A DNA stretch of 64,000 nt from an uncultured Acidobacteriota bacterium (GTDB lineage Bacteria > Acidobacteriota > Terriglobia > Terriglobales > Acidobacteriaceae), in the NCBI GenBank assembly GCA_903851035.1, contig CAINND010000089.1:51220-115219 (forward strand), read 5' to 3'. Under the pieces are notes generated by a model, which saw nothing but the letters and a program-made list of their open reading frames with translations, searched no databases and had not been told where the DNA came from. This document shows, piece after piece, positions 40,736 to 53,300 of this stretch; within the stretch, counting starts at the first letter, position 1; each line of letters begins with the position of its first letter. The position numbers and the translations under genes were made by a program.

Positions 40736-42012
40736 CCATGGCCAGCCGCGTGCATTCAACGGGTAAGTTCGGCGAGATTCTCCGCCTCTCCGGAGAAACG
40801 CTGGTGCGCAACAAGCTGCGCTCCGGACTCACCATCCTCGGTATTGTCATCGGCGTCGCCACGGTCATCACCATCTCCAGCGTCGTCCGCGGACTGAACG
40901 ACAACGTGCAGGGCATGGTGCAGCAGATGGGCAGCAACATCGTCTTTGCCTTCCACCTGGACGTCTTCAACTTCGGCCGCCCCACGGCGGAGATGCTCAA
41001 CCGCAAAGAGCTCACCCTGGATGACGCCGAGGCCATGAAGGACCTGCCCCACGTCAAGGCCGTTGCGCCTTCACTGCGCATCATGGCTCCGGCCTTCGGC
41101 GTCGGCACCTACTCGGTCAAGTATGAAGGCCGCACGGTGAAGAACACGATTCTGGAAGGCGACACGGCAGACACAAAATCCGTCTATGACTACGAGCTTG
41201 CCAAGGGTCGCTGGTTCAGCCAAACCGAGGACGACCAGCGCATGCCCGTCGTCGTGCTCGGCATGGACACCGCCCGCGAACTCTTCGGCGATATCGATCC
41301 CCTCGGCCGTGAGATCAACGTCGAAGGTAAGCTCTTCCGCGTCGTCGGCGTCAGTGAGAAGAAGAAATCCGGCTTCAGCGGCGGCGCCAACCCGGAAGAC
41401 AACATCGCCATGTTCCCCTACAACACCTTCCGCAAGCTGCACCCGGAGATGAAGCAGAACTGGATCAGCGTGAAGGCCACCAGCCAGCCCGACATGGCCA
41501 CCGCCATGGATGAGATGCGCGCGCTGCTGCGCCGCCATCGCAAGCTCAAGCCCGATCAGCCGGATAACTTCGCCGTCTTCAGCCAGGACAGCATCGTGCA
41601 GGTGTGGACGCAGATTACCGGCGGCATCTTCGTCTTCATGTTCGCCGTCAGCAGCGTGGCCCTGCTGGTCGGCGGCGTCGGCGTGATGAACATCATGCTC
41701 GTCTCGGTCACCGAGCGCACCCGCGAAATCGGCGTCCGCAAGGCCGTAGGAGCCCGCCGCCACGACGTGCTGTTGCAGTTCACCATTGAGGCCGTCGTCC
41801 TCACCGCCGTCGGCGGCATCGTCGGCATCCTGGTCGGCGCATTCTTCACGGGACTCATCGCCGCCACCATCAGCTCGCTACCCGCCACCATGAGCTGGCA
41901 ATGGACGCTCTTCGCTTTCTGCGCCTCGGCATTCATTGGCCTCGTCTTCGGCATCTACCCCGCATGGAAGGCCGCCAACCTCGACCCCATCGAGGCGCTG
42001 CGATACGAGTAG
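40732..42012 (+). CDS. MacB/FtsX-like ABC transporter permease 2
   Basis: [23 protein letters not shown]...[36 protein letters not shown] overlap with permease 1. Confidence 0.92.
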
Positions 42013-42030
42013 AGCCCACCTGTAATAACA

Positions 42031-42059
42031 AAGGGCACAGCCTTTTCGGCCGTGCCCTT
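42031..42059. terminator. Intrinsic terminator between permease 2 and rpoD
   Basis: AAGGGCAC...GTGCCCTT. Confidence 0.7.
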
Positions 42060-42100
42060 AACTTTGAAACCTTACAACCTTGAAACTTTGAAACCTTCTT

Positions 42101-43795
<1,695 letters not shown>

Positions 43796-44219
43796 AGCCT
43801 AGTCCTTCACGGGCGCCATTCGGCAGCCAGAAAAAATCACACAGACGGAAAAATATTCCGTCACGCAGCCATAACCGGGCCACGCGGCCGCCACCCGGCC
43901 GGAAAGCCCAGCTTTCCCCAGTACTTTCTGCGAAACATAAGAGGCCCGCTCCGCTACGGGCAGATCGCCATGTTGGCGAGAAGGCATCAAGCCTTTAGAT
44001 GCGGAGTACACTCCCGCGTTGCGGGAACATTCTTAGTTTCCCAGATAGAATGGCCCCTTGGCAAGCCACCGGCCCCACGCGTCCTACTTGTCAGGCAACT
44101 ATCCCATTCATAATGAACAACTTACACAAATAGACCACATTTTCTCCTATTTGCTTTTCTATACCTCTTATCAATAGTTTCGATTGGCCCCCGGCCGTCG
44201 CGGCTGCTAACCTCCTACG

Positions 44220-45698
44220 ATGCCGGCCAGCGGCCAAAAAACACCTTCTTTATTCGCAAACTACGATTTGGGCGGCTTCTTTGACGAGATGTTCGAAGCC
44301 CCCGGTGTGCCGCGTCCGCATTACGCCAAGCTCTTCCAGACGCTGGCCTCGCTCGACCCAAAGCAGTTCGTCGAGCGCCGCAAAATCGCCGACCTCTCTT
44401 TTCTTTTGCAGGGCATCACCTTCACCGTTTACAGCGACGGTGCGGGCGCCGAGCGGCTCTTTCCCTTCGACCTCATTCCCCGCATCATCCCTCACGTCGA
44501 ATGGCAACGGGTGGAGCGCGGCCTGGCGCAGCGCGTGGTGGCCCTCAACCATTTTTTGCAGGATATCTACGGCGCGCAGCGCATCCTGGCCGATAAGCGC
44601 ATCCCGCGTTCGCTGGTTTATTCCTGCAAGCACTTCTACCGGGAGATGGTCGGCCTCAGCGTGCCGCGCGGCATTTACTCCCACATCAGCGGCATCGATC
44701 TCATCCGCGACTCCAAGAGCGGCGAATACCTGGTGCTGGAAGATAACGTCCGCACCCCGAGCGGCGTCAGCTACGTCCTGGAAAATCGCCTGATTATGAC
44801 GCGTACCCTGCCCGAGGCCTTTGAGGCCTACGGCGTGCTGCCCGTCAATCACTACCCCACCGAGCTCTGCCGCATCCTTCGCAGCCTCTCACCGCGTGGC
44901 GGAGGCCAGGCCGAGGCCGTGCTGCTCACTCCCGGCATCTACAACTCCGCTTACTTCGAGCACAGCTTCCTTGCCCAGCAGATGGGCATCGAGCTGGTCG
45001 AGGGCCGCGACCTCATCGTGGATGACACCGTCGTTTACATGAAGACCATCCACGGCCTGCGCCGCGTCGATGTCATCTACCGCCGCGTCGACGACGACTT
45101 TCTGGACGCCCTGGTCTTCCGCAGCGATTCGCTGATGGGCGTGCCCGGACTGATGGGTGCCTATCGCGCCGGCAACGTCGCGCTGGCCAACGCCGTCGGC
45201 AACGGAGTCGCCGATGATAAAGCCGTCTACGCCTATGTGCCGGACTTCATCCGCTACTATCTTGGCGAAGAGCCTATCCTCGGCTCCGTGCCCACCTATC
45301 TCTGCTCGCGCGGCAGCGACCTCTCCTACGTCCTCGACCACCTGCCCGAGTTGGTCGTCAAGGCCGTTGGCGAAAGCGGCGGCTACGGCATGCTGATCGG
45401 TCCCGCGTCGGATAAGGCCACCATCGCGCAGTTCCGCGAACGCGTCCTGGCCGACCCGCGCAACTACATCGCACAGCCGCTCATCGGGCTGTCTCGAGTG
45501 CCCAGCTACGATTCCACTCTGGAGCGCGTCGGTGGACGCCATGTGGACCTGCGCCCCTATTGCCTCTACGACGGCGAAAACGTCACGGTCGTTCCCGGAG
45601 GCCTGACCCGCGTCGCCCTGCGTGAAGGCTCGGTAGTCGTCAACAGCTCGCAGGGCGGAGGCAGCAAAGATACCTGGGTTCTGCGTGAGGAGGTATGA
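44220..45698 (+). CDS. Circularly permuted type 2 ATP-grasp protein
   Basis: [57 protein letters not shown]...[15 protein letters not shown]. Confidence 0.9.
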   Translation: MPASGQKTPSLFANYDLGGFFDEMFEAPGVPRPHYAKLFQTLASLDPKQFVERRKIADLSFLLQGITFTVYSDGAGAERLFPFDLIPRIIPHVEWQRVERGLAQRVVALNHFLQDIYGAQRILADKRIPRSLVYSCKHFYREMVGLSVPRGIYSHISGIDLIRDSKSGEYLVLEDNVRTPSGVSYVLENRLIMTRTLPEAFEAYGVLPVNHYPTELCRILRSLSPRGGGQAEAVLLTPGIYNSAYFEHSFLAQQMGIELVEGRDLIVDDTVVYMKTIHGLRRVDVIYRRVDDDFLDALVFRSDSLMGVPGLMGAYRAGNVALANAVGNGVADDKAVYAYVPDFIRYYLGEEPILGSVPTYLCSRGSDLSYVLDHLPELVVKAVGESGGYGMLIGPASDKATIAQFRERVLADPRNYIAQPLIGLSRVPSYDSTLERVGGRHVDLRPYCLYDGENVTVVPGGLTRVALREGSVVVNSSQGGGSKDTWVLREEV

Positions 45699-46660
45699 CG
45701 ACCATGCTCAGCCGCATCGCCGACTCTCTCTTCTGGCTCTCGCGCTACATGGAGCGCGCCGAGGATACCGCGCGCATCCTCGACGTCAACTACCACATGC
45801 TGCTGGAGGAAAGCGACCGCTTCTATCGCCTGCGGTGGGACCCGCTGCTCGTCATGGCCGGCGAGGAGGCGCGCTTCCGCACGCTTTACGACGAAGCTAA
45901 CGCGCACACGGTCTTCGAGTTCCTCGCCTTCCGCCAGGACAATCCCAACTCCATCCTGCAGTGCATCGCCAAGGCCCGCGAAAACGCCCGCACCATCCGC
46001 GACCGCCTCAGCCGGGAGATGTGGGAAGACATCAACGGCCTCTATCACGCCGTCAATGAGTTCGACACCCGCCGCGAACTTGCCGCCGGCCCGCACCGCT
46101 TCTGCGATCTCGTCAAATTCGGCGCGCACCGCTTCCACGGCGTCACCGATGCCACCGTCCCTCACGACGAGGGATGGCAGTTCCTGCGCATTGGCTGCCA
46201 CCTGGAGCGCGCCGAGATGACCGCCCGCCTGGTTGATGTGCAGTATCAATATTTATTTGAGAATCCCCAGCTCGCCGGCCAAGCCGACAACCATCAGTGG
46301 ATGGCCGTGCTCAAGAGCGTGGGCGCCTACGAGGCCTATCGCCGCAAGTACTACGCGCAGATCGAGCCCCAGCATGTGGCGGATATGCTCATCCTGCATC
46401 CCCTGCACCCGCGTTCCATCCGCTTCAGCATCACCGAGGTGCAAAGCGGCCTGCGCGCCCTCAGCAACACCCTGCCCGGCTCCTACTCCAATGAGGCCGA
46501 ACGCCAGACCGGCAAGGTGCTGGAGGCCCTGCGTTACGACCGTATCGAAGAAATCTTCCAGCGCGGTCTGCACGCCTACCTCAGCGATCTGCTCGGCAGC
46601 AGCCTCTGTATCGGCGAGCAGATTGCCCGAACCTACTTCTACTACAAGGCCAGCGCATGA
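45695..46660 (+). CDS. Alpha-E domain-containing protein
   Basis: [38 protein letters not shown] overlap with upstream ATP-grasp gene. Confidence 0.9.
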   Translation: MTTMLSRIADSLFWLSRYMERAEDTARILDVNYHMLLEESDRFYRLRWDPLLVMAGEEARFRTLYDEANAHTVFEFLAFRQDNPNSILQCIAKARENARTIRDRLSREMWEDINGLYHAVNEFDTRRELAAGPHRFCDLVKFGAHRFHGVTDATVPHDEGWQFLRIGCHLERAEMTARLVDVQYQYLFENPQLAGQADNHQWMAVLKSVGAYEAYRRKYYAQIEPQHVADMLILHPLHPRSIRFSITEVQSGLRALSNTLPGSYSNEAERQTGKVLEALRYDRIEEIFQRGLHAYLSDLLGSSLCIGEQIARTYFYYKASA

Positions 46661-47640
46661 ACCGCTACCACCTCGTCCATATCACGGAGTTCCACTACGA
46701 CGGTCCGGTCAGTGAGAGCTACAACGAAGTGCGCCTGCGCCCGCTTACCGACGACCGCCAGAGCTGCCTCAGCTTCCGCCTCACCACCAATCCGGCCGCG
46801 CACGCCACCAGCTATCAGGATGCTTTCGGCAACTGGATTCACCAGTTCAATGTCCTCAAGGAGCATCGTCATCTTAAGGTGGAAGCCGACTCGGTCGTCC
46901 TTCGCATGGACACGCCGCACCCGGAGCCGCGCGTCACGCTCGATCAGCTCGACCAGCAGCGCGAGGCGCTCTACGAGGAGTTCTACGACTACCTCGTGCA
47001 AAGCACCTACGTCCCGCACCTCACCGGTCTCGCCGAACTCAGTGAAACCGCGCAGCAGGCCTGCAACGGCACCGCCTGGGGATTTGCCCAGGCCGCCGCG
47101 CGTCTCATTCACGAGCGCTTTCAGTATCTGCCCGGGGCTACCCATGTGCAGTCATCCATCGAGGATGCGCTGCGTCTGCGCGCCGGTGTCTGCCAGGACT
47201 TCGCCCACCTGCTGCTGGGCATCGCCCGCCGTCGCGGCATTCCCGCCCGCTACGTCAGCGGATACCTCGTCCCGCAGCACGACTCGGCAAACCCCAACGC
47301 CGCCATGGAAGAAGTCATCGGCGGCCAGGCCACCCACGCCTGGACCGAGGTCTATATTCCCGAGGGCGGCTGGATGCCGCTCGATCCCACCCTCGGTCGC
47401 GCCGTTGCCGAACGCCATGTGCGCATCGGCTACGGACGCGACTACGGCGACGTTCCTCCCGTCCGCGGACTCTACAACGGTCACGCCGGCCAGCGCCTCA
47501 GCGTGGACGTGCAGCTCCGCCCCGATGTTGATCTGGAAGGCCACGAGCAGCTCGTCAGCAGCGCCAACTTCCCCGCCGAGGAGCCCGAGCCTGAAACCCG
47601 CCCCGGCCAGCCCATGCAGCAGCAACAACAGCAGCAGTAG
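46657..47640 (+). CDS. Transglutaminase family protein with poly-Q C-terminus
   Basis: LRLRAGVCQDFAHLLLGIARRRGIPARYVSGYL...ATHAWTEVYIPEGGWMPLDPT; ends PMQQQQQQQ*. Confidence 0.92.
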   Translation: MNRYHLVHITEFHYDGPVSESYNEVRLRPLTDDRQSCLSFRLTTNPAAHATSYQDAFGNWIHQFNVLKEHRHLKVEADSVVLRMDTPHPEPRVTLDQLDQQREALYEEFYDYLVQSTYVPHLTGLAELSETAQQACNGTAWGFAQAAARLIHERFQYLPGATHVQSSIEDALRLRAGVCQDFAHLLLGIARRRGIPARYVSGYLVPQHDSANPNAAMEEVIGGQATHAWTEVYIPEGGWMPLDPTLGRAVAERHVRIGYGRDYGDVPPVRGLYNGHAGQRLSVDVQLRPDVDLEGHEQLVSSANFPAEEPEPETRPGQPMQQQQQQQ

Positions 47641-47765
47641 CAGGATTAGATGCGGCCCACACGCACAGCCGTGTGTGGGCGCGGCATCCCCGCCTCTCGC
47701 AATGTCCATGTAATTTGATTACGTTCGTTCTTGGAAGAATGCCGCAGCGCACGAACCGCCGTAGA

Positions 47766-48239
47766 TTACTTGCGCCGCTTGCCGCTCACCTGCATCACGC
47801 GCAGGGCAAACACTCTGGTCGAGCTCTCCAACTCGGCGATGTAAGCCGTGCCCTCCTGACGAAGATGCCCCGCATACTTCGCAACCAGGTGCTCCAGTGA
47901 TGCCAGCTTCTCCGCGCCTGTCAGCTCTCGCACCTCGCAGCGGGCAATCGCGCTCTGGTAGCGCATGCTGAACTTCTCCGGGATAGGCTCGGCCTCACCC
48001 ACCACGCAGAAACTCACAACCGCCCCGGTGCGCAGCCCCTCCAGCTTGTGACCCTCCACCGCCGAATGCACATGGATGGCTCCGTCCGCATACGCATAGC
48101 TCAGCGGCACGCCATAGGCTTCGCCCGCGGAATCCACCAGGCTCAGCACGCCGTACACGCCATCGCGCAGTATCGCCTCCGCCTCGGCTGCCTCCGCCGC
48201 GCGATCCTTGCGCCGCAACTTGTGCTCTGTGTTTTCCAT
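47766..48239 (-). CDS. Pyridoxamine 5'-phosphate oxidase-like (NimA-type) flavin-binding protein
   Basis: AEAILRDGVYGVLSLVDSAGEAYGVPLSYAYADGAIHVHSAVEGHKLEGLR. Confidence 0.82.
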   Translation of the reverse strand: MENTEHKLRRKDRAAEAAEAEAILRDGVYGVLSLVDSAGEAYGVPLSYAYADGAIHVHSAVEGHKLEGLRTGAVVSFCVVGEAEPIPEKFSMRYQSAIARCEVRELTGAEKLASLEHLVAKYAGHLRQEGTAYIAELESSTRVFALRVMQVSGKRRK

Positions 48240-48251
48240 CGCTGCCGCTGC

Positions 48252-50144
48252 CTATTCGCTCGCCGCATGGCGCAGCGCGCGATCTACTTTCTGCTTCTCC
48301 TGCATCAATTGCGCCAGGGCCGCCGCGTCCTGACCTTTCGCCACCTGCGCAATCTGCCGGGAGAGTTCACGTTGCCGCCGCTCCAGCTCGCGCCGACGCA
48401 GCGCATTGACCGCCCCGTGCAGAAGCTCCGGAGTCAACGCCTCATGGTCGTGCATCAGCACGCCGGCCAGCAGCCCGCGCTCGTCGTCCGTCATCTCCAT
48501 GCTCATCACGTCCACGCCGTCAGCCAGCGCCTTAAGCACCTTGTCGATCAGGGCCTCGCAGCGCATCCCGTGGTGCAGCTTTTCCGAACTCAACGTGTAG
48601 TAAGCCTGCTCCGCTGGGTTGTACACCTGCTCCTGGCCGTTCTCGTCTTCGTAGGTAAAGTTCAACTCATGGCCGCTCAGCAGCGCCTGCAACAATATCT
48701 GCTCGGCCTCTGTCATCGGAGCTTCCTGCCGTGGAGCGACCTTCACCGCCGTCCGTGCTCCGGCCACATGGCGAAGCTCCTGCCGCAGCACCGCCGAATC
48801 GATCTGCAACTTCTGCGCCACGTCCATTGCCAGCTCGTCGCGCACAATGCGGCTGGGCACGCGCTGGATGTACGGCAGCAGATAATTCACGGCCTTCACC
48901 TTGCCCTCCGCCGTGCGCGGAAACTGCGCCTGCGCCCGCGCAATCAGGTAGGTGAAATATCGCGGAGCATCCCGCAGCGCCGCGCCGTAGGCCGCTGCAC
49001 CCTTGCGCCGCACGTACAGGTCGGGATCGTAACCCTGCTCCAGGGTAAGAATGCGAATCTCGAAATCCTCGCTCACCAGCAGCGCCAGTGAACGTTCCGC
49101 CGCAGCCGCACCTGCAGTGTCGGGATCAAAGTTGACCACGATTTTTTTCGTATAGCGCGCCAGTTGTTTCGCCTGCGCCTCGGTAAAGGCCGTGCCGCTG
49201 GTGGCAATCACGTTGTGGAAGCCGGCGTTGTACACCGAGATGCAGTCCATCTGCCCTTCCACCATGATCGCGTAGTCCAGTTGCCGCAGCGCCTCGCGCG
49301 CATGATGCAGGTTGAACAGCACCCTCGACTTCGAGTAGATCGGAGTCTCCGGCGAGTTCATATACTTCGGCCCCGCCTTTTCGTCCACGGCCAGCGTTCG
49401 CCCCGTAAAGGCAATCACCTTTCCGCTCTCATTGCAGATGGGGAACATGATGCGGTTGCGGAACTTGCTGTACAGCGCGGCCTTCGTCTTCGCCGCATCC
49501 TTCGCGCCCGTCGCGTCCTTTGTGTTGGACGCCGCTTCTTTTCCGCCCGCCGCCCGCGATGCCTCGCCGTGCTCCTTCCAACTGAACAGCCCGCACTCGC
49601 GTAGCGCATCCTCGTCGGCCATGCCCTTCAGCTTGTCGCGCAGCAAAAATCCGGACTCCGGCGCGTAGCCGATGCGGAAGCGCGCAATCGCCTCCTCGGT
49701 CAGCCCGCGACCCTTCAGGTACTCTCGTGCCGCGGCCGCCTCCGGCTTTCTAAGCTGCTCCTCGAACCACTTGCAGGCCGTCTCGTTCAAATCCATCAGC
49801 AGGCCGCGCATCCGCGCCTCGCGCGCCTCCTGCGGAGAGCCGAACTCCTGCTTCGGCATGGCGATGCCGAGCTTCTGCGCCACCAGCCGCACCGCCTCCG
49901 GAAATGTCACGTTCTCAATCTTCTGCACAAACGCGAAAACGTCGCCGCTTACTCCGCAGCCAAAGCAGTGGAAAAACTGCTTCGTCGCGTGCACGGAAAA
50001 CGACGCCGTCTTCTCCCCGTGGAAGGGGCACAGCCCGCTGTAATTCTGTGCCCCGGCCTTGCGCAGCTTCACGTACTCGCCCACAATGCGGACGATGTCG
50101 GCCTGCTGCTTTACCGTGTAGGCAAAATCTCCGGGGTTCGCCAC
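48252..50144 (-). CDS. dnaG: DNA primase
   Basis: Zinc-finger CPFHGEKTASFSVHATKQFFHCFGCGVSGDVFAFV; VEGQMDCISVYNAGFHNVIATSGTAFTEAQAKQLAR. Confidence 0.96.
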   Translation of the reverse strand: MANPGDFAYTVKQQADIVRIVGEYVKLRKAGAQNYSGLCPFHGEKTASFSVHATKQFFHCFGCGVSGDVFAFVQKIENVTFPEAVRLVAQKLGIAMPKQEFGSPQEAREARMRGLLMDLNETACKWFEEQLRKPEAAAAREYLKGRGLTEEAIARFRIGYAPESGFLLRDKLKGMADEDALRECGLFSWKEHGEASRAAGGKEAASNTKDATGAKDAAKTKAALYSKFRNRIMFPICNESGKVIAFTGRTLAVDEKAGPKYMNSPETPIYSKSRVLFNLHHAREALRQLDYAIMVEGQMDCISVYNAGFHNVIATSGTAFTEAQAKQLARYTKKIVVNFDPDTAGAAAAERSLALLVSEDFEIRILTLEQGYDPDLYVRRKGAAAYGAALRDAPRYFTYLIARAQAQFPRTAEGKVKAVNYLLPYIQRVPSRIVRDELAMDVAQKLQIDSAVLRQELRHVAGARTAVKVAPRQEAPMTEAEQILLQALLSGHELNFTYEDENGQEQVYNPAEQAYYTLSSEKLHHGMRCEALIDKVLKALADGVDVMSMEMTDDERGLLAGVLMHDHEALTPELLHGAVNALRRRELERRQRELSRQIAQVAKGQDAAALAQLMQEKQKVDRALRHAASE

Positions 50145-50188
50145 CGCTTCCTCTTTCTCTGCCGTGCTTGATTCTTACCGCCGCGCGC

Positions 50189-50785
50189 TTACGCCAGCCA
50201 GCCTCGCACGCTCGCGTCGTCCACAATCTCCAACACTACCGGCCACAGCCCGGGAGTCCACAACCGTATCGGCTCCATTCGCCGCAGCACCTGCTCCCGC
50301 GTCACACGATGTGTCCGCCACGAGCCGCCGCCACTCTTCGAATTCAGCAGTAGTGGCTGCATCCGGTCCAGCGCGTTGGCATACCGCGCCTCGGGGGTCA
50401 CGCACTCCTCGAACTCATCCCACGCCGCGCGCAACTCCTCACCCTGTTCTTTAGGCAGCATCCCGAATAATCGCTCCGCCGCCTTGTGTTCGCGCTCTTC
50501 TTTATCCTCGTAGCCCGCCGCGTCGTAGGCAAAGGTGTCGCCCGCGTCAATCTCCACCACGTCATGCACCAGCAACATGGCCGCCACACGCGATACATCC
50601 ACCGCGTCGGTCGCATACTCTGCCAGCACCGTGGACATCACCGCCAAGTGCCAGCTGTGCTCTGCCGAATTCTCCTGCCGGTTTCCTGCCACGGTCAACG
50701 TCGTCTGCCGCAGCACGTCCTTCAGCCGATCCAATTCCAGGATGAATGCAATCTGCTTTTCTAATTTCGTCATGGATGATGTCAT
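50189..50785 (-). CDS. HD-domain hydrolase (YfbR/HDDC2-like nucleotidase)
   Basis: NSAEHSWHLAVMSTVLAEYA...AAMLLVHDVVEIDAGDTFAYD. Confidence 0.88.
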   Translation of the reverse strand: MTSSMTKLEKQIAFILELDRLKDVLRQTTLTVAGNRQENSAEHSWHLAVMSTVLAEYATDAVDVSRVAAMLLVHDVVEIDAGDTFAYDAAGYEDKEEREHKAAERLFGMLPKEQGEELRAAWDEFEECVTPEARYANALDRMQPLLLNSKSGGGSWRTHRVTREQVLRRMEPIRLWTPGLWPVVLEIVDDASVRGWLA

Positions 50786-50798
50786 TCTACGCGCACGC

Positions 50799-53249
50799 TC
50801 ACACCTTCAACTGCACTTCCGTCGCGCCGCCGCCGCCCATGTTCTGCGGAGGCTCGCTGATCCCCGCCACCTGCGGATGCCGCTTCAAATACTCACGCAG
50901 CGCCCGCCGCAGGATTCCCATCCCGCTGCCGTGCACCACGCGCACATGCTCCGCGCCCGCCAAAAACGCGCGGTCCAGGAACTTCTCCAGCGCGTCCGTC
51001 GCCTCGTCCACCGTGTGGCCAATCACGTTCAGCTCGGTCACCACCGCCGCATTCTCGTCTTTCAGCCGCACATTCACCCCTCGGCTGCGCGCCGCCTGCA
51101 CCGGGTTGCGCGTGGCATCCACGATGACCGTCGCAACGTCGTCCATCGGCACGCGCATCTTCATCGGCCCCACCTGCACCTCCAGCGCGTTGTCCTCCAA
51201 TTTGCGGACAACCTTGCCGCTGCGCCCCAGACTCTTCAGCTGTACGGTGTCGCCCTCGTTGACCCTCTGCACCACGTGTGGCTGCGCGTTCACATCGCCG
51301 CGGTCGGCGCCCGTGGTGTGCGCCACCACTCCGTGGTTAAATTGCTCGCGGAACTCGCGCCGCGCCTTGGCGATCCTGCGCTCGGCCTCTTTGCTCAGCT
51401 TCTGCTGCGCCGCGCGATCCTGCACTCCGTTCACCGCCTCGCGCGCCTGGTACTCAAAGTCGCGCAGCAGGCTCTCCAGCTTCTTCTCCAGCTCGCGAAC
51501 CTTCTCGCGCTGCTCCTTCATCCCCTCGGCCGCCAAACGGCTGCGCTCGCGCGCCACCTCCTGCTCGCGCCGCTTCAGCTCCAAACGCTCCTGCTCAGCC
51601 GCTCTCAGGTCGCGGTGCAGTTGCGCCAAAAATCCCGCAATGTCCTGCGTCTGCGTGCTCAGCCTCTCGCGCGCCGCAGCGATGATCTCCGCATTCAGTC
51701 CAATCTGTTGCGCAATGTTGATGCCCGCGCTCGCGCCCGGCACGCCCACCTTCAGTTCGTAGGTTGGCCCCAGCGTCGCTTCGTCAAAGCCCACCGCCGC
51801 GTTCAACACGCCCTCCCGATTCGCCGCGTACATCTTCAGAGCGGTGTGGTGCGTGCTGATGATCGTCAGCGCCCCGGCCTTCAGAAAGTGTTCGGCTATC
51901 GCCACCGCCAGCGCCGCGCCTTCCTCGGGGTCTGTGGCCGAGCCCAGCTCGTCCAGCAGCACCAGCGAACGCCCGGTCGCCGTGTGCGAGATGAAATCAA
52001 TATTCGTCACGTGCGCGGAAAAGGTCGAGAGGTTCTGCTCAATGGACTGCGAGTCGCCGATGTCGGCCAGCACCGCGTCAAACACCGGCATCTCCGCCCG
52101 CTCGGCCGGAACCGGCATCCCCGCCTGCGCCATCAGTGCCAGCAAGCCCACGGTCTTCAGGCCCACGGTCTTACCGCCCGTGTTTGGACCGCTGATGATC
52201 AGCTGCCTTGCGCCGCGCTCCATCTCCAGGGTCAGCGGAATCACCTTCCGCCCCCGTGCCCGCAGATTGCGCTCCATCACCGGATGCCGCGCCTCCACCA
52301 GCACCAGCGAATTCGCCGCATCTTCTGTCAGCAGCTTCACCCGCGCGCAGCCGTACTGCTCAGCCAGCCGGGCCTTGGCAAACTGCAACTCGGCTTCGCG
52401 CAGCACTTCCTCGGCCGCCAGAATCTCCGCCGAGCGCTCGCCCAGCCGCCGCGTCATCTCCAGCAGGATGCGGTGAATCTCGCGCTGTTCATCTTCCAGC
52501 AGCCGCACCAGCTCGTTGTTCTGCTCGATCGTCTCCAGCGGCTCTACAAAAACCGTCTGTCCGCTGCTGCTCGCTCCGTGCACCACGCCCTGCACACGGC
52601 GCTTCTGCTCGGTCTTCACCGGGATGACAAACCGGTCGCCCCTGATCGTCACCAGCTCTTCCTGCAGCGCGTCGCCTTCGCTCAGTCGCCGCAAATAGCC
52701 GCGCAGCGAGTTCTGAATCTGCCGCCGCTGCCGTTCAATCTCACGCCGCACCCCGGCCAGCGCCGGGCTGGCGTTGTCATCCAGCGTCCCATCCGGAGCC
52801 AGCTTGTTGGCGAACCACCCCAGCAGCGGAGCAAAGTCCGCAACCTCCGCGCTCATCGCCTCCACGGTCGGCCAGCCCTCGCGCAGCGCCTGTGGAGGAT
52901 GCATCACCGCCTCGCGCCACTCTTCCGCCCGCGCCACCATCAGCAGCACATCACGCAGCTCCTCCATCTCCAGCGCCGCGCCCTGGATGCGCGCCTTCAA
53001 CGCCATCTGCCGCACGTCGGTCAGCCCGTGGAAGTCAAAGCATCCGCCTGCGCGAATGTAAGCACGCACCTCGTCCGTCAACTGTTGCTGATGCTCAATC
53101 CACGCGGCATCATCCGTCGGAGCCAGCGCATCCACCCGCGCCCGCCCCAACTCGCTCTGGCAGCAGCCGCGCAGCATCTCGCGCAGGCGCTCAAACTCCA
53201 GCGCCACCGCGCTCCCATGCTGCAACGGTGTTGGCATCGATTCACTCAT
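50799..53249 (-). CDS. mutS2: Endonuclease MutS2 (MutS-like ATPase with C-terminal Smr domain)
   Basis: IISGPNTGGKTVGLKTVGLLALMAQAGMPVPA...LLDELGSATDPEEGAALA...VRVVHGSGMGILRRALREYL. Confidence 0.95.
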   Translation of the reverse strand: MSESMPTPLQHGSAVALEFERLREMLRGCCQSELGRARVDALAPTDDAAWIEHQQQLTDEVRAYIRAGGCFDFHGLTDVRQMALKARIQGAALEMEELRDVLLMVARAEEWREAVMHPPQALREGWPTVEAMSAEVADFAPLLGWFANKLAPDGTLDDNASPALAGVRREIERQRRQIQNSLRGYLRRLSEGDALQEELVTIRGDRFVIPVKTEQKRRVQGVVHGASSSGQTVFVEPLETIEQNNELVRLLEDEQREIHRILLEMTRRLGERSAEILAAEEVLREAELQFAKARLAEQYGCARVKLLTEDAANSLVLVEARHPVMERNLRARGRKVIPLTLEMERGARQLIISGPNTGGKTVGLKTVGLLALMAQAGMPVPAERAEMPVFDAVLADIGDSQSIEQNLSTFSAHVTNIDFISHTATGRSLVLLDELGSATDPEEGAALAVAIAEHFLKAGALTIISTHHTALKMYAANREGVLNAAVGFDEATLGPTYELKVGVPGASAGINIAQQIGLNAEIIAAARERLSTQTQDIAGFLAQLHRDLRAAEQERLELKRREQEVARERSRLAAEGMKEQREKVRELEKKLESLLRDFEYQAREAVNGVQDRAAQQKLSKEAERRIAKARREFREQFNHGVVAHTTGADRGDVNAQPHVVQRVNEGDTVQLKSLGRSGKVVRKLEDNALEVQVGPMKMRVPMDDVATVIVDATRNPVQAARSRGVNVRLKDENAAVVTELNVIGHTVDEATDALEKFLDRAFLAGAEHVRVVHGSGMGILRRALREYLKRHPQVAGISEPPQNMGGGGATEVQLKV

Positions 53250-53300
53250 CGTCTGGTCATTATCGCAGAGAGCGGCTGCTCTCTGCGTCGCGGGCTTCGC

